DNA of 64,000 nt, taken from Paenibacillus dendritiformis (lineage in GTDB: Bacteria; Bacillota; Bacilli; Paenibacillales; Paenibacillaceae). The translations under genes were made by a program, and so were the position numbers. The DNA is taken from the NCBI RefSeq assembly GCF_021654795.1, contig NZ_AP025344.1, positions 6,482,501 through 6,546,500 on the forward strand, given 5' to 3'. Position 1 is the stretch's first letter. Each line of letters opens with the position of its first letter. The notes under the pieces were generated by a model. That model had not been told where the DNA came from. It saw nothing but the letters and a program-made list of their open reading frames with translations, and searched no databases. Positions 37,383 to 46,492 of the stretch are shown here, piece after piece.

Positions 37383-38354
37383 ATGCTCTTGATACAACTG
37401 GTAAACGTGGAGAAGCACTTTGCCGGGCAACCCGTAGTACATCCTTTGTCGCTCACGATTGATGAGGGAGAATTTCTAACGCTGCTCGGCCCAAGTGGTT
37501 GTGGCAAGACCACGATTTTGCGCATGATTGCCGGCTTCGAGCTGCCTACGGCAGGAGAGATTCGGTTGGACGGCGTAAATGTGACGCAATTGCCTCCGAA
37601 CAAACGGGATCTGAATCTCGTATTCCAGCATTACGCTCTGTTCCCCCATATGACGGTGGAGCAAAATATTCAATTTGGACTGAAAATGAAAAAAATTCCG
37701 CAAGCGGAACAGCGTGAACGCATTGCCGAGGCGATCCGGCTGACACAGCTGACTCCGCTCGCTGCGCGCTATCCGCATCAGTTGTCCGGCGGACAGCAGC
37801 AGCGCGTCGCCATTGCGCGGGCGATTGCAAACAAGCCGAAGGTGCTGCTCCTCGATGAGCCGCTCGGGGCGCTTGACTTGCAGCTCCGCAAGAACCTGCA
37901 GAGCGAATTGAAGCAGCTGCAGCGGAATTTGGGAATTACGTTTGTCTATGTCACCCACGATCAGGAAGAAGCGATGATGATGTCCGACCGGATCGTCATC
38001 ATGAACAACGGCCGCGTCGAGCAGGTGGGATCGCCTAAAGAAATTTACGAACGCCCGGAGACGTTGTTTGCGGCTACGTTCGTCGGCGAGAACAACGTGT
38101 TCTATGAGGACAATATGTTCGCCGTCCGTCCGGAGAAGATTCGCATCTCGGAGGAGATGGAAGGGGCGCGGAAGGCAGGAATTATTCAGGACATTGTCTA
38201 TTTGGGGAATATTCATAAATTGATTGTTCATATGGAAAATGAACAGACAACGGTGACGGCCGTGCTTGATTTTACGGACACCCGTTCCTGGCAGATCGGA
38301 CAGCGTGTCGGCGTTCAATGGAACGCGAGAGACGAGGTGATTATCGGCCCATGA
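37383..38354 (+). CDS. potA: Spermidine/putrescine ABC transporter ATPase
   Basis: ATPase of polyamine uptake, about 323 residues. Walker A GPSGCGKTT (36-44), signature LSGGQQQRVAIARAI, Walker B LLLDEP, switch VTHDQEEAMMMSDR, then a C-terminal TOBE-like part (FAVRPEKIRISEEM). The start is uncertain: ATG 37383 is 3 bases after AAGGGG and TTG 37389 is 9 bases after it. First gene of potABCD; the stop overlaps potB (ATGA). Confidence 0.92.
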   Translation: MLLIQLVNVEKHFAGQPVVHPLSLTIDEGEFLTLLGPSGCGKTTILRMIAGFELPTAGEIRLDGVNVTQLPPNKRDLNLVFQHYALFPHMTVEQNIQFGLKMKKIPQAEQRERIAEAIRLTQLTPLAARYPHQLSGGQQQRVAIARAIANKPKVLLLDEPLGALDLQLRKNLQSELKQLQRNLGITFVYVTHDQEEAMMMSDRIVIMNNGRVEQVGSPKEIYERPETLFAATFVGENNVFYEDNMFAVRPEKIRISEEMEGARKAGIIQDIVYLGNIHKLIVHMENEQTTVTAVLDFTDTRSWQIGQRVGVQWNARDEVIIGP

Positions 38355-39202
38355 GACGCTCCTTCGGCATCATTGCGCCGGTCGTGTTGTGGCTGACGAT
38401 ATTTCTCGTCGTGCCGATGATCGCGGTCTTTGCCGTATCCTTCATGCAACGCGACGAGTTGGGCAATGTCGTATTTACGTTTACGCTCGAACATTACGCC
38501 CGCTTTTTTGACCCGCTCTATTTGGGCATTTACTGGGATACGCTATGGCTCTCGCTTGTGACGACAGCGATCTGCCTGCTGCTCGCTTATCCGCTGGCCT
38601 ATTACATTTCCCAGGCGAGCCCGGGGCGGCAGAAGATGTGGCTCATTCTCATTACGGTTCCGTTCTGGATTAACTTCTTAATCCGCGCCTATGCCTGGGT
38701 GCTGCTGCTGCGAACGCAGGGCATCGTGAACCAGATGCTCCTGGATCTCGGCTGGATTCAAGAGCCGCTCCAGATGCTGTATACCAAAGGGGCCGTGCTG
38801 CTCGGGATGGTGTATACGTTCATCCCGTTCATGGTGCTGCCCATTTATGTCGCTCTGGAGCAGATGGATAAGCGGCTGCTGGAGGCGGCCAGCGATCTCG
38901 GCGCAAGCCGCTGGAGCGCATTCTGGCATATTACGCTGCCGCAGACGAGGTCGGGGATTATGACCGGAAGCGTGCTCGTCTTCGTCACGACGACAGGCAT
39001 GTTCGTGGTCACCGATATTTTGGGCGGCGCCAAGGCGCAGATGCTAAGCAATATTATTCAGAACCAGTTCCTCGGGGCGCGCAACTGGCCGTTCGGCTCT
39101 GCCTTGTCGGTGGTGTTCGTCATCAGCGCCCTGATCATTATCGGATTGTTCCAACGGGCGCTCCGATCCAAGTATGAGGCATCGAAGGAGGCGAGGGCAT
39201 GA
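38351..39202 (+). CDS. potB: Spermidine/putrescine ABC transporter permease PotB
   Basis: 283-residue permease with six predicted membrane segments, first at about residues 8-30 (IIAPVVLWLTIFLVVPMIAV). The EAA loop is EQMDKRLLEAASDLGASRWSAFWHITLPQTRSG. The ATG at 38351 overlaps the potA stop by 4 bases. Confidence 0.93.
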   Translation: MRRSFGIIAPVVLWLTIFLVVPMIAVFAVSFMQRDELGNVVFTFTLEHYARFFDPLYLGIYWDTLWLSLVTTAICLLLAYPLAYYISQASPGRQKMWLILITVPFWINFLIRAYAWVLLLRTQGIVNQMLLDLGWIQEPLQMLYTKGAVLLGMVYTFIPFMVLPIYVALEQMDKRLLEAASDLGASRWSAFWHITLPQTRSGIMTGSVLVFVTTTGMFVVTDILGGAKAQMLSNIIQNQFLGARNWPFGSALSVVFVISALIIIGLFQRALRSKYEASKEARA

Positions 39203-40017
39203 AGACAGCATCCGCATCGAAGCAGCACCCGCTGTTGGCTTGCCACTCGTTCCTGCTGCTTCTGTTCATTTATATTCCGATCATATTGATTATGATCTTT
39301 TCATTCAATGATTCGCGGCTGAATGCAAGCTGGAGCGGATTTACCTTCAAATGGTACGGGTCGTTGTTCCAGAACCGGCAGGTGATGGAGGCGCTGAGCA
39401 ACAGCGTCATTATCGCGCTCGTCTCGACGGTGTTATCCACGGTATTCGGCACGATGGCAGCGCTTGCGATGCGGCGCATGCTGAGCCGGGTGAAAAAAGG
39501 AATCGCCGGCCTGCTCTACTTGCCAATCATCGTGCCGGACATCATTATGGGCCTGTCGCTGCTCGTGCTGTTCAGCCAGCTGAATATGCCGCTAGGCAAG
39601 ACGACGGTCATCATCGCGCATATTACGTTCAGCATCTCGTATGTATATGTCATCGTCTCCTCGCGGCTGGCGAATATGGGGGGACAACTGGAAGAGGCGG
39701 CTTCGGATCTGGGAGCGACGCCATGGCAGACCTTCCGCTACATCACCCTGCCGTCGATATGGCCGGGGATTATCGCGGGAGCGCTGATTGCCTTTACGCT
39801 GTCGATCGATGATTTCCTGATCAGCTTTTTCGTGGCGGGGCCGAACTCGACGACGCTGCCGATCTATATTTACGGCTCGGTCAAGCGCGGCATATCGCCG
39901 GAAATTAATGCGCTGTGCACACTGCTCATTTTACTCAGTGTCGGTCTGATTGTGCTGGCGCAGTGGATGCTGAACCGCGGCAACGGCGAGAAGAAAAGCT
40001 CAATGCTGCCGTTTTAA
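39199..40017 (+). CDS. potC: Spermidine/putrescine ABC transporter permease PotC
   Basis: 272-residue permease; first membrane segment LLLLFIYIPIILIMIFSFN. The FNDSRLNASWSGFTFKWY segment is typical of PotC, and the EAA loop is LEEAASDLGATPWQTFRYITLPSIWPG. The ATG overlaps the potB stop by 4 bases. Confidence 0.93.
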   Translation: MKTASASKQHPLLACHSFLLLLFIYIPIILIMIFSFNDSRLNASWSGFTFKWYGSLFQNRQVMEALSNSVIIALVSTVLSTVFGTMAALAMRRMLSRVKKGIAGLLYLPIIVPDIIMGLSLLVLFSQLNMPLGKTTVIIAHITFSISYVYVIVSSRLANMGGQLEEAASDLGATPWQTFRYITLPSIWPGIIAGALIAFTLSIDDFLISFFVAGPNSTTLPIYIYGSVKRGISPEINALCTLLILLSVGLIVLAQWMLNRGNGEKKSSMLPF

Positions 40018-40081
40018 AACGAATCGCTGCAACTGAAAATGAAACACGGGGATCCTGCGGATCAGAGAGGGGTAGAAAGAA

Positions 40082-41125
40082 TTGAAAAAAATGAAATGGT
40101 TCGCTGCCGTATTGGCGGGAGTGCTGACAATCTCCGCGTTGGCCGGATGCTCTTCGAGCAAAGACACGTTGAATTTGTATACGTGGGCGGATAATTTCAA
40201 TCCAGAGATGATTGAGAAGTTCGAACAGGAGAATAACGTCAAGGTAAATATGGCGGTGTTCGCCAACAATGAGGAGCTTCTGGCCAAGATCAAGGCCGGC
40301 GGAGCTAATTATGATCTCATACAGCCATCGGATTATATGGTGGCCAGCATGATTAAGCAGGATTTGCTTGAGACGATCAACAAGGACAACATCCCGAACT
40401 TCCAATACGTAGTAGACCGTTTCAAAAATCCGGCATATGACCCGAACAGCGAGCATTCCATTATCTATATGTGGGGCGTAACGGGCATTGCCTATAATAA
40501 GAAGCATATTGCCGAGGCGCCGACAAGCTGGGCCGATCTGTGGAAGGACGAGTACAAGGGCAAGGTTCTGCTGTTGGACGACAATCGGGAGATTATCGGG
40601 ATGGCGCTCAAAAAAGCAGGCAAATCCAACAGCACGGATAATGAGGCCGACATCAATGCGGCGGCGGACGACTTGCGGAAGCTGGTGCCGAATGTGGTCG
40701 CTTTCGATACGGACAACATCAAGCAGAAGATGATCCAGGAAGAGGGCTGGATCGGGACGGTATGGTCCGGCGACGCCGCCTTCATCGCGGCGGAGAATCC
40801 GGATGTGGCCTATGTCGTTCCGCAGGAAGGCAGCACGATCTTCGCGGATACCTATGCGATCCCGAAGGGAGCCAAGAACAAGGAGTTGGCCGAGAAATTC
40901 ATCAACTTCATGCTTGATCCAGAGAACAGCGCGAAGAACTACGAGTTTGTCGGCTACAGCAACCCGGTTACGAAGGCGAAGGAATTCCATAGCGAGGAAT
41001 ACTTGAACAATCCGATGATCAACCTGACCGATGAAGAGCTTGGGCGCACGGAGTGGCTGCTCGATGTCGGCAAGTCGATTCAATTGTATGACCGTCTGTG
41101 GACGGAGCTGAAGAGCGGCCGATAA
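40082..41125 (+). CDS. potD: Spermidine/putrescine-binding lipoprotein PotD
   Basis: Extracellular polyamine-binding lipoprotein, 347 residues. Signal peptide with lipobox LAGC (Cys about 23), then LNLYTWADNFNPEMIEKFEQ, the hallmark start of mature PotD/PotF. Binding-region motifs: YDLIQPSDYMVASMI, YMWGVTGIAYNKK, GWIGTVWSGDAAF and FADTYAIPKGAKNKELAEKF. TTG start at 40082 with AGAGGGG 9 bases upstream; ATG 40091 is too far from it. Confidence 0.93.
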   Translation: MKKMKWFAAVLAGVLTISALAGCSSSKDTLNLYTWADNFNPEMIEKFEQENNVKVNMAVFANNEELLAKIKAGGANYDLIQPSDYMVASMIKQDLLETINKDNIPNFQYVVDRFKNPAYDPNSEHSIIYMWGVTGIAYNKKHIAEAPTSWADLWKDEYKGKVLLLDDNREIIGMALKKAGKSNSTDNEADINAAADDLRKLVPNVVAFDTDNIKQKMIQEEGWIGTVWSGDAAFIAAENPDVAYVVPQEGSTIFADTYAIPKGAKNKELAEKFINFMLDPENSAKNYEFVGYSNPVTKAKEFHSEEYLNNPMINLTDEELGRTEWLLDVGKSIQLYDRLWTELKSGR

Positions 41126-41183
41126 GGGCGGAAGCTGGTATATCAAATCGAAAATGGATGCAAGATTTGAAGTTTATTTTATG

Positions 41184-41220
41184 GCACTATCCGGAATATC
41201 AGTCCGGATGGTGCTTTTTT
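41184..41220 (+). terminator. Terminator of the pot operon
   Basis: 12-bp stem GCACTATCCGGA pairing with TCCGGATGGTGC (one G-T pair), 7-nt loop, six T residues. Confidence 0.9.
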
Positions 41221-41361
41221 ATGCCTGCAGAATGGGGGGTGGTCGTAAACTGTCGAAAAAGATATAAAAATGATATACCATATGATATAATATAAAAACG
41301 CTTACAGACGAAAAAAGTCTCATTCGCAATTTGTCAATTCGATAGTAGGGGGCCATGGGAA

Positions 41362-43635
41362 ATGCGATGGAATCATTTTAAATCCCAGCTGTTGTTTAAA
41401 TATATACTGTCGTATTTATCGATTTTTTTGGTGCCCTTGATTGTGATGACGTTTATTATATATCAGAATGCCGTTAATAATCTCCGATCCGAGATCGAGC
41501 AATCCAGCATCAGCCAATTGGAGCAGGCGAAGCGGAATATTGACGGCCGGATGAAGGAGCTGGAAGAGATCGCGGCCCGGATCAGCTTCGACAGCAAGCT
41601 GACTCCTTATATGGTCCGTCACGCCTATTATGGCGGGGAAGCGATCGATACATTGGATAAATATAAGGCGAACAGCTCGATCGTGAATGAAATGTTTTTA
41701 TATTTTCATGGCGACGATGTGATCTACTCCTCACGGGGGATGATGTCGGTCGACACGATGTTCGACTATGTGTACGACTTCTCCAGCTGGAACAAGAATA
41801 CGTTCGTGCGGGACCTGAATGCCGTGAAGGTGCCGACGATGCGGCCCACCGAGCAGGTGACGGTGAACCGCCATGGCCAGAACCGGATGCTGGCTTATCT
41901 GGTGCCGATTCCGACGAATCAGGGCTATAAGCAAGGCACCGTTACCTACTTGATTGAAGAGTCGATGCTGACGGGGATGATGGAGTCGGTTCTGAGCAAT
42001 TTCCAGGGCAATGCCTATATCTTTGACCAGGACGGCCGGGTGCTGGCCGCAGCGAGCCATGGCGGCGAGATGGAGGAGGAAGCGGTGCGGCGGCTTGCCT
42101 CCGTAGAGGCGGGGATCCATACGGAACAGCTCGGCGAAGTGCAGCAATCCGTCGTCGCCGTCAAGTCGGATTCCAACGGCTGGACGTATGTCACCGCGAT
42201 GCCGTCGAAGCAGTTTTTCGGCCGCGTCGTTCATATCCAGACCTTTATTTTAATGATTTTCGCCGTGACGATTTTGTTCGGCTCGATGCTGGCCATCCTG
42301 CTTGCCAAGCGGCAGTATCACCCGATTCGCGATCTTCTCGAGTTCGCGAATCTGAAGCGCGGAACCGGCGAAGCGGCGGAGGATGGAGTCAAAGGGAAGA
42401 CGGAGCTGGAATGGATTCGGGAGACGCTGCTCTCCTATCGGAATCAGGTGGATCTGCAGGAGCCGTATGCCCGGAATCAGTATTTGCTGACACTGTTGAA
42501 GCGCGGCGCCCCGAGCCGGGAGGATGCGGAGGAAATGCTGCAGCAACTAGGGATTTTCCTCCCTGGCAGGAGCCTGTTTGTTATTATTATCGCATGGGAA
42601 TATATGGTAGATCGGGTTTATTCCGCCCAGGAACGGGAAGCGTTCGTGCAGCAATTTACGGAGTTCGGGCTGGCGAGGGGCAAAGCGATGGCCTATGGCG
42701 TCGAGCTGTCCCACACCGAGCAGTTGGCTCTCATTGTCAGCATGGAGCCAGAGCCGGATACGGATGACGAAGCGCGCATGGAAGCGATCGTGGAGGATGT
42801 GCACCGGCTTGTCGAGGAGCATATGACCGCCATTCCGACGATGGGTATCGGCAGCTTGTACGCGAGCCCCGAACGGCTCAATCAATCTTATATCGAGGCC
42901 GCTTCGGCGCTGGAATACCGGATCGTGAACGGCAAGGGCAGCGTCACGTTCTTCTCCAATCTGACCTATGAGCAGGATCAGAACTTCTGGATCGCCAAAG
43001 ATTCTCTCATCAAGCTGACGCAGAGCTTGAAGCAGGGCAATGCGACCGTAGCCGTGGATACGATCGGAGCGGTGTTCCGGAAGCTGCAGCAGCAGGAGCC
43101 GGCGATCCCGCTGCTGCGCTGCATGTGCTTCGATGTGCTGAATACCGTGCTGAAGACCGCCTCTGAGCTGGGCTTGACGGAGACAGCGCAGCAGGTGCCC
43201 GATCTGGCGAAGTTCGAGACGCTGGAGCAGCTGGAGGCGAAGCTGTGCGAGCTGGTTGTCTATATTTGCAGTCAAGTGGAGCATCAGGAGGAGTCGGAGC
43301 AGCGCTCGTTGACCGACGAGGTCGTCACCTATATCTCGGAGCATTATTGCGAATATGATCTGAGTCTGGAGAAGCTGGCGGAGATGTATCGCGTATCCGT
43401 CTCTTATCTGAGCCGGTCCATCAAGGAGAAGACCGGGCATACGTTCTCGCAGCATGTGTGGCAGCTCCGCATGGATGAAGTGATCCGCCATCTGAAGAGC
43501 GGCAACGAACCGCTCAAGGATATTATTATCCGGGTCGGTTACATGGATGTGCCGAATTTTATCCGCAAATTCAAGAAAGAAACCGGGATGACTCCCGGGC
43601 AGTACCGTAGAGCGGTGCAAGGGGAGGAGTCATAG
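41362..43635 (+). CDS. Membrane-anchored AraC-type transcriptional regulator
   Basis: 757 residues, YesS/YtdP-like one-component regulator. Membrane segment 1 at about 12-34 (KYILSYLSIFLVPLIVMTFI). An extracellular, Cache-like sensor follows, then membrane segment 2 at about 293-313 (FILMIFAVTILFGSMLAILL). After a cytoplasmic linker, the C-terminal AraC DNA-binding domain (about 652-752) has two helix-turn-helices (LSLEKLAEMYRVSVSYLSRS and LKDIIIRVGYMDVPNFIRKF, then GMTPGQYRR). Homologues often control sugar transporters next to them; here the downstream side is prophage DNA, so targets may have been separated. GGGGG lies about 10 bases upstream of the ATG. Confidence 0.9.
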   Translation: MRWNHFKSQLLFKYILSYLSIFLVPLIVMTFIIYQNAVNNLRSEIEQSSISQLEQAKRNIDGRMKELEEIAARISFDSKLTPYMVRHAYYGGEAIDTLDKYKANSSIVNEMFLYFHGDDVIYSSRGMMSVDTMFDYVYDFSSWNKNTFVRDLNAVKVPTMRPTEQVTVNRHGQNRMLAYLVPIPTNQGYKQGTVTYLIEESMLTGMMESVLSNFQGNAYIFDQDGRVLAAASHGGEMEEEAVRRLASVEAGIHTEQLGEVQQSVVAVKSDSNGWTYVTAMPSKQFFGRVVHIQTFILMIFAVTILFGSMLAILLAKRQYHPIRDLLEFANLKRGTGEAAEDGVKGKTELEWIRETLLSYRNQVDLQEPYARNQYLLTLLKRGAPSREDAEEMLQQLGIFLPGRSLFVIIIAWEYMVDRVYSAQEREAFVQQFTEFGLARGKAMAYGVELSHTEQLALIVSMEPEPDTDDEARMEAIVEDVHRLVEEHMTAIPTMGIGSLYASPERLNQSYIEAASALEYRIVNGKGSVTFFSNLTYEQDQNFWIAKDSLIKLTQSLKQGNATVAVDTIGAVFRKLQQQEPAIPLLRCMCFDVLNTVLKTASELGLTETAQQVPDLAKFETLEQLEAKLCELVVYICSQVEHQEESEQRSLTDEVVTYISEHYCEYDLSLEKLAEMYRVSVSYLSRSIKEKTGHTFSQHVWQLRMDEVIRHLKSGNEPLKDIIIRVGYMDVPNFIRKFKKETGMTPGQYRRAVQGEES

Positions 43636-43649
43636 GGGAGGGTAGACAT

Positions 43650-43669
43650 TTACCCACAAGTTACCCACA
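43650..43669. repeat. TTACCCACA direct repeat at the phage-host junction
   Basis: Two copies of TTACCCACA (43650-43658 and 43661-43669), 11 bp apart, between the AraC-type gene and the integrase gene. They could be part of attL or an integrase arm site; the right end is outside the window. Confidence 0.45.
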
Positions 43670-43677
43670 GTAAGGTG

Positions 43678-44880
43678 TCATGAACTCATGATCTTCTCGA
43701 ATCTATCCGGTACCAACTTGCGTTGCCGCTCCGTAACGTGTAGATAGATGCGCTTTGTTGTCTCATCGTTTTTATGGCCTAGTCGTTCTTGGATCACCGC
43801 CAATTGCTCGCCTGCTTCTGCCAAAAGTGATACGTGAGTGTGACGCAGGCTATGTGGAGTGAGCCACGTTGGCAGACCAGCGTCCTCGAGCAGACGTTCG
43901 AATCGGTACTCGATTGAACTAATGCTCGCCGGATATCCAGGGTACTTGATGGACCAGAACAAGAAATCGGCGTCATGCACTACTTCGCCGTCTTTCAATT
44001 TTTGCTCTCTCCATTCTAACTGTGCTTTGATGGCCTTAATTACGCTGTCGCCGATCGACACTTTACGAATGGATGATGCATTTTTAGGCGGGCCAAGCTC
44101 GTAATCTTTGATGCTTTTCAACACTGTGAGCGTTTTTGTCACGGAGATATAGCGCTCTTGCTCGTTAAAATCGGAGACCTTTAGCGCTTGCAGTTCTCCA
44201 GCGCGCAAGCCTGTATATGCAAGCGTCAAGTAGATAGCGTAGTCTTGTGCGCCCCCCCGGAACCGGACAAAGTTAAGGAAATGTTTCAGTTGTTCCTTTT
44301 CCAAAAATTTAGGTAAATCCACTTCTCCTGACTCGATTTGCTCCAATGTTTTTTTGAAGGCCGGAATTACAGCGCTATCTGCTGGATTCTCGGCTATTAT
44401 CTTTTTTCGGACTGCGTCGTCAAAAATCAGTGAAGCCTGTTGATGGTATTCTCTAATGGTTCCTTGTGTTCGCCCCTTCTTTTTTAAATTATTGAGCCAC
44501 CGCTGATACTCGTCGCCTGTAATATCCTTGACTTTCGTATCGTCCCCAAATTCTCTCTGCATGGAGTTGAATACGGTTTTCTTGTTGCGCAACGTGTACT
44601 TTCGCGGCTCCCTCTCGATTGTGTAATCTTCAAGCCAGCGTTTGCGCCACGCCTCCAGTGTAATATTCTTCTCATCTACCAGCTTCCCGCGCTGCTTGTC
44701 CGCTTCGATAAGTATCCCTGCTGCGTATGCTTCTTTTGCTGTTGGGTAGGATTTCGTCTCCTTTTGCTTTCTTTTTTTCTTCCCATCAACAATAACTTCG
44801 ACACTGTAACGATACGTGTACCGGCCATCCCGTTCCCGGACGCCAGGCGGGAGCTTTTTCTCTTTCTTTTCCTTAGACAT
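43678..44880 (-). CDS. int: Phage tyrosine-recombinase integrase
   Basis: 400 residues. An N-terminal AP2-like arm-binding segment (RDGRYTYRYSVEVIVDGKKK) is followed by a SAM-like core-binding domain (about 72-160) and the catalytic domain. Active residues R226 (AYTGLRAGEL), H343 and R346 (TPHSLRHTHVS), H369 (ERLGHKND) and Y379 (RIYLHV) are complete. It faces the AraC-type gene, placing the phage attachment site at about 43.64-43.68 kb. Confidence 0.96.
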   Translation of the reverse strand: MSKEKKEKKLPPGVRERDGRYTYRYSVEVIVDGKKKRKQKETKSYPTAKEAYAAGILIEADKQRGKLVDEKNITLEAWRKRWLEDYTIEREPRKYTLRNKKTVFNSMQREFGDDTKVKDITGDEYQRWLNNLKKKGRTQGTIREYHQQASLIFDDAVRKKIIAENPADSAVIPAFKKTLEQIESGEVDLPKFLEKEQLKHFLNFVRFRGGAQDYAIYLTLAYTGLRAGELQALKVSDFNEQERYISVTKTLTVLKSIKDYELGPPKNASSIRKVSIGDSVIKAIKAQLEWREQKLKDGEVVHDADFLFWSIKYPGYPASISSIEYRFERLLEDAGLPTWLTPHSLRHTHVSLLAEAGEQLAVIQERLGHKNDETTKRIYLHVTERQRKLVPDRFEKIMSS

Positions 44881-44955
44881 ATCTTTTCCTCCTCCCCAAA
44901 CATATGTTCTGTATAAGGGTATATGTAAACAGCCTTACGGCTGGAAAGCGCAAGG

Positions 44956-45366
44956 TTAGAAATAAAACTTTTGCATTTCTTCCGGAATATAATTCCGACG
45001 TAGTAAGTCGGAAACTGATTCTCCAGGTTGCAGCATGTCACCATGAGCAAGCAAATGCACGGCAAACGTGTTTGCCTGGCGTTCGAACTTACCCACGTTG
45101 AAAAATGAATGCTCGTCCAGCCAGAAATGACTGATACCAGAATGAAGAACATCATGGCCGAGTTCGTGGGCGCAGATGAGGCGTTGCCAATTCGGACATA
45201 GTTTATTGTGGATAACGATGTATCGACGTCGAAGCTTTGTATAATACAATCCCCTTGTCGAGTTTCCGAGGTTGTCATGCACTACCTTTATTTTCCTGTT
45301 CTCTGCTATTGTAAATGGGCAATTCGTTTTATGTTTTTTTATCAAGTCCCCGATGATTTGATCCAT
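44956..45366 (-). CDS. ImmA/IrrE-type metallopeptidase
   Basis: 136 residues. Zinc-binding HELGH in RLICAHELGHDVLHSG, plus the downstream conserved FERQANTFAVHLL with the third ligand region. Such proteins cut the neighbouring phage repressor to trigger induction (as ImmA does for ImmR in ICEBs1). Located between the integrase and the CI-like repressor on the same strand. Confidence 0.88.
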   Translation of the reverse strand: MDQIIGDLIKKHKTNCPFTIAENRKIKVVHDNLGNSTRGLYYTKLRRRYIVIHNKLCPNWQRLICAHELGHDVLHSGISHFWLDEHSFFNVGKFERQANTFAVHLLAHGDMLQPGESVSDLLRRNYIPEEMQKFYF

Positions 45367-45390
45367 TGGTTACAAACTCACCCCAGACAT

Positions 45391-45819
45391 TTAGTCATTG
45401 TTGTCTGATTTCTCTTTGTATCGTTTGTTTGTAAACTTCTCTTTGCTCTCCTTCTTGGCATCCCAGAATAGGGCCTCCAGAACCTGCATTACGCGCTCCC
45501 GGTCTTTTCCTTCGATTGGCACACCATCAAACATTACGGTGGCATCCTCTAGGAGCATCTTCTTGAAGTCTCTTTTATCTTTTGCATTAGCCCATTCTGG
45601 AATCGTTGCGCTTTCCGCTGGTTCATATCCAAGCAAATACTCTGGCTTCACATCGTAAAACTCGGCCAGTTTTTTTAACATTTCTAATCGAGGTTTGGCA
45701 ATGTTCTGCTCCCACGAGTTGTAGCGTGGTCTCTTTATTCCTAATCTGTTAGCTACTTCATACTGCGATAGCCCTTTTTCTTCCCGCAGGCGAACTAATT
45801 TTTCTCCGAGAGTCATCAT
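45391..45819 (-). CDS. CI-like phage repressor (XRE family)
   Basis: 142 residues. The N-terminal helix-turn-helix (KLVRLREEKGLSQYEVANRL followed by GIKRPRYNSWEQ) binds DNA. The C-terminal half (FKKMLLEDATVMFDGVPIEG) is typical of Bacillota repressors paired with ImmA-type peptidases. GGAGG precedes two adjacent ATGs (45819 and 45816, the latter better spaced). Divergent from the Cro-like gene across operators at 45840-45876. Confidence 0.9.
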   Translation of the reverse strand: MMTLGEKLVRLREEKGLSQYEVANRLGIKRPRYNSWEQNIAKPRLEMLKKLAEFYDVKPEYLLGYEPAESATIPEWANAKDKRDFKKMLLEDATVMFDGVPIEGKDRERVMQVLEALFWDAKKESKEKFTNKRYKEKSDNND

Positions 45820-45854
45820 TCATCCTCCAAAAAAATAAATTATCCATTACCCCC

Positions 45855-45884
45855 TTGACGGATAAAAATATTATCCGGTATAAT
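45855..45884 (+). promoter_or_regulatory. Early (PR-type) promoter with operator inside
   Basis: -35 TTGACG (45855-45860), 18-bp spacer, -10 TATAAT (45879-45884). The 17-bp operator GGATAAAAATATTATCC (45860-45876) fills the spacer. A TTATCC half-site lies at 45840-45845 near the repressor start. Confidence 0.8.
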
Positions 45885-45909
45885 CGACTTAACGAAAGGA
45901 GGGAAGCGA

Positions 45910-46149
45910 ATGGCAAAGAAACGCCCTTACTTTGCGAAGTGTCGCAAGTCAAAAGGGACTCAAGCACAAGTAGCTTCAGAAAACGGAATCTCAACAGTGT
46001 ATCTTCGCATGATTGAGAATGGAACTTTCACTCCTGGCAGGGACCTGATGTTCCAACTCTCAATGTATTTTGGTGAGCCAGTTGAGTTGTTATTTCCCGA
46101 CTATTTTGAACAGTCTAGGGATAAGTCTGTCCAAAAAGCGATAAATTAA
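45910..46149 (+). CDS. Cro-like XRE-family regulator
   Basis: 79 residues, one helix-turn-helix (TQAQVASENGISTVYLRMIE) followed by SMYFGEPVELLFPDYF. First rightward gene after the divergent promoter; AAAGGAGG lies about 10 bases upstream. By position it is the Cro-type counterpart of the repressor at 45391-45819. Confidence 0.85.
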   Translation: MAKKRPYFAKCRKSKGTQAQVASENGISTVYLRMIENGTFTPGRDLMFQLSMYFGEPVELLFPDYFEQSRDKSVQKAIN

Positions 46150-46174
46150 TTATCTATAATGCATTATAGATAAT
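46149..46174. repeat. 26-bp perfect palindrome
   Basis: ATTATCTATAATG followed at once by its exact complement CATTATAGATAAT, starting in the stop codon of the Cro-like gene. No T run follows on the plus strand. May be an operator or a transcript-end hairpin. Confidence 0.85.
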
Positions 46175-46208
46175 AATATTTATCCAGTCAATGGGTATGG
46201 ATATTTTT

Positions 46209-46237
46209 TTGACATCAATGGATAAAAATATTATCCA
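46209..46237 (+). promoter_or_regulatory. Second early promoter with repeated operator
   Basis: -35 TTGACA (46209-46214), 17-bp spacer, -10 TATCCA (46232-46237, weak). The exact 17-bp operator GGATAAAAATATTATCC recurs at 46220-46236, identical to that at 45860-45876. A degenerate version (AATAATATTTATCC) lies at 46172-46185. Confidence 0.65.
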
Positions 46238-46252
46238 AATAGGGGCTCAGGC

Positions 46253-46492
46253 ATGAAAATTAAAAAGGAATCGTTATTTAGAATGGCTGAAAGGGCTGGC
46301 ACCTCGATAGTATTACATTCACAAAACCCATCTTGGGCAAAAGAGCCGGGGGATGTCAGTTGGAAGAGATGGGGACAGCTTTATCACAGACTGTATTCGA
46401 GAATGCGGTACGCACAAAAAAGAAAGGAGAGGCGGGCAAATGAATCAACTGGCACTGCTCGAGAGCAAGACGCTGCGGGAATCGGTCATTGA
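46253..46492 (+). CDS. Possible small early phage protein (doubtful)
   Basis: 79-residue frame right after the second operator-promoter, with AGGGG 8 bases before the ATG. It overlaps the start of the next, well-supported gene by 53 bases. Composition is basic (YHRLYSRMRYAQKRKERR). No family recognised; it may be leader sequence. Confidence 0.3.
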   Translation: MKIKKESLFRMAERAGTSIVLHSQNPSWAKEPGDVSWKRWGQLYHRLYSRMRYAQKRKERRANESTGTAREQDAAGIGH

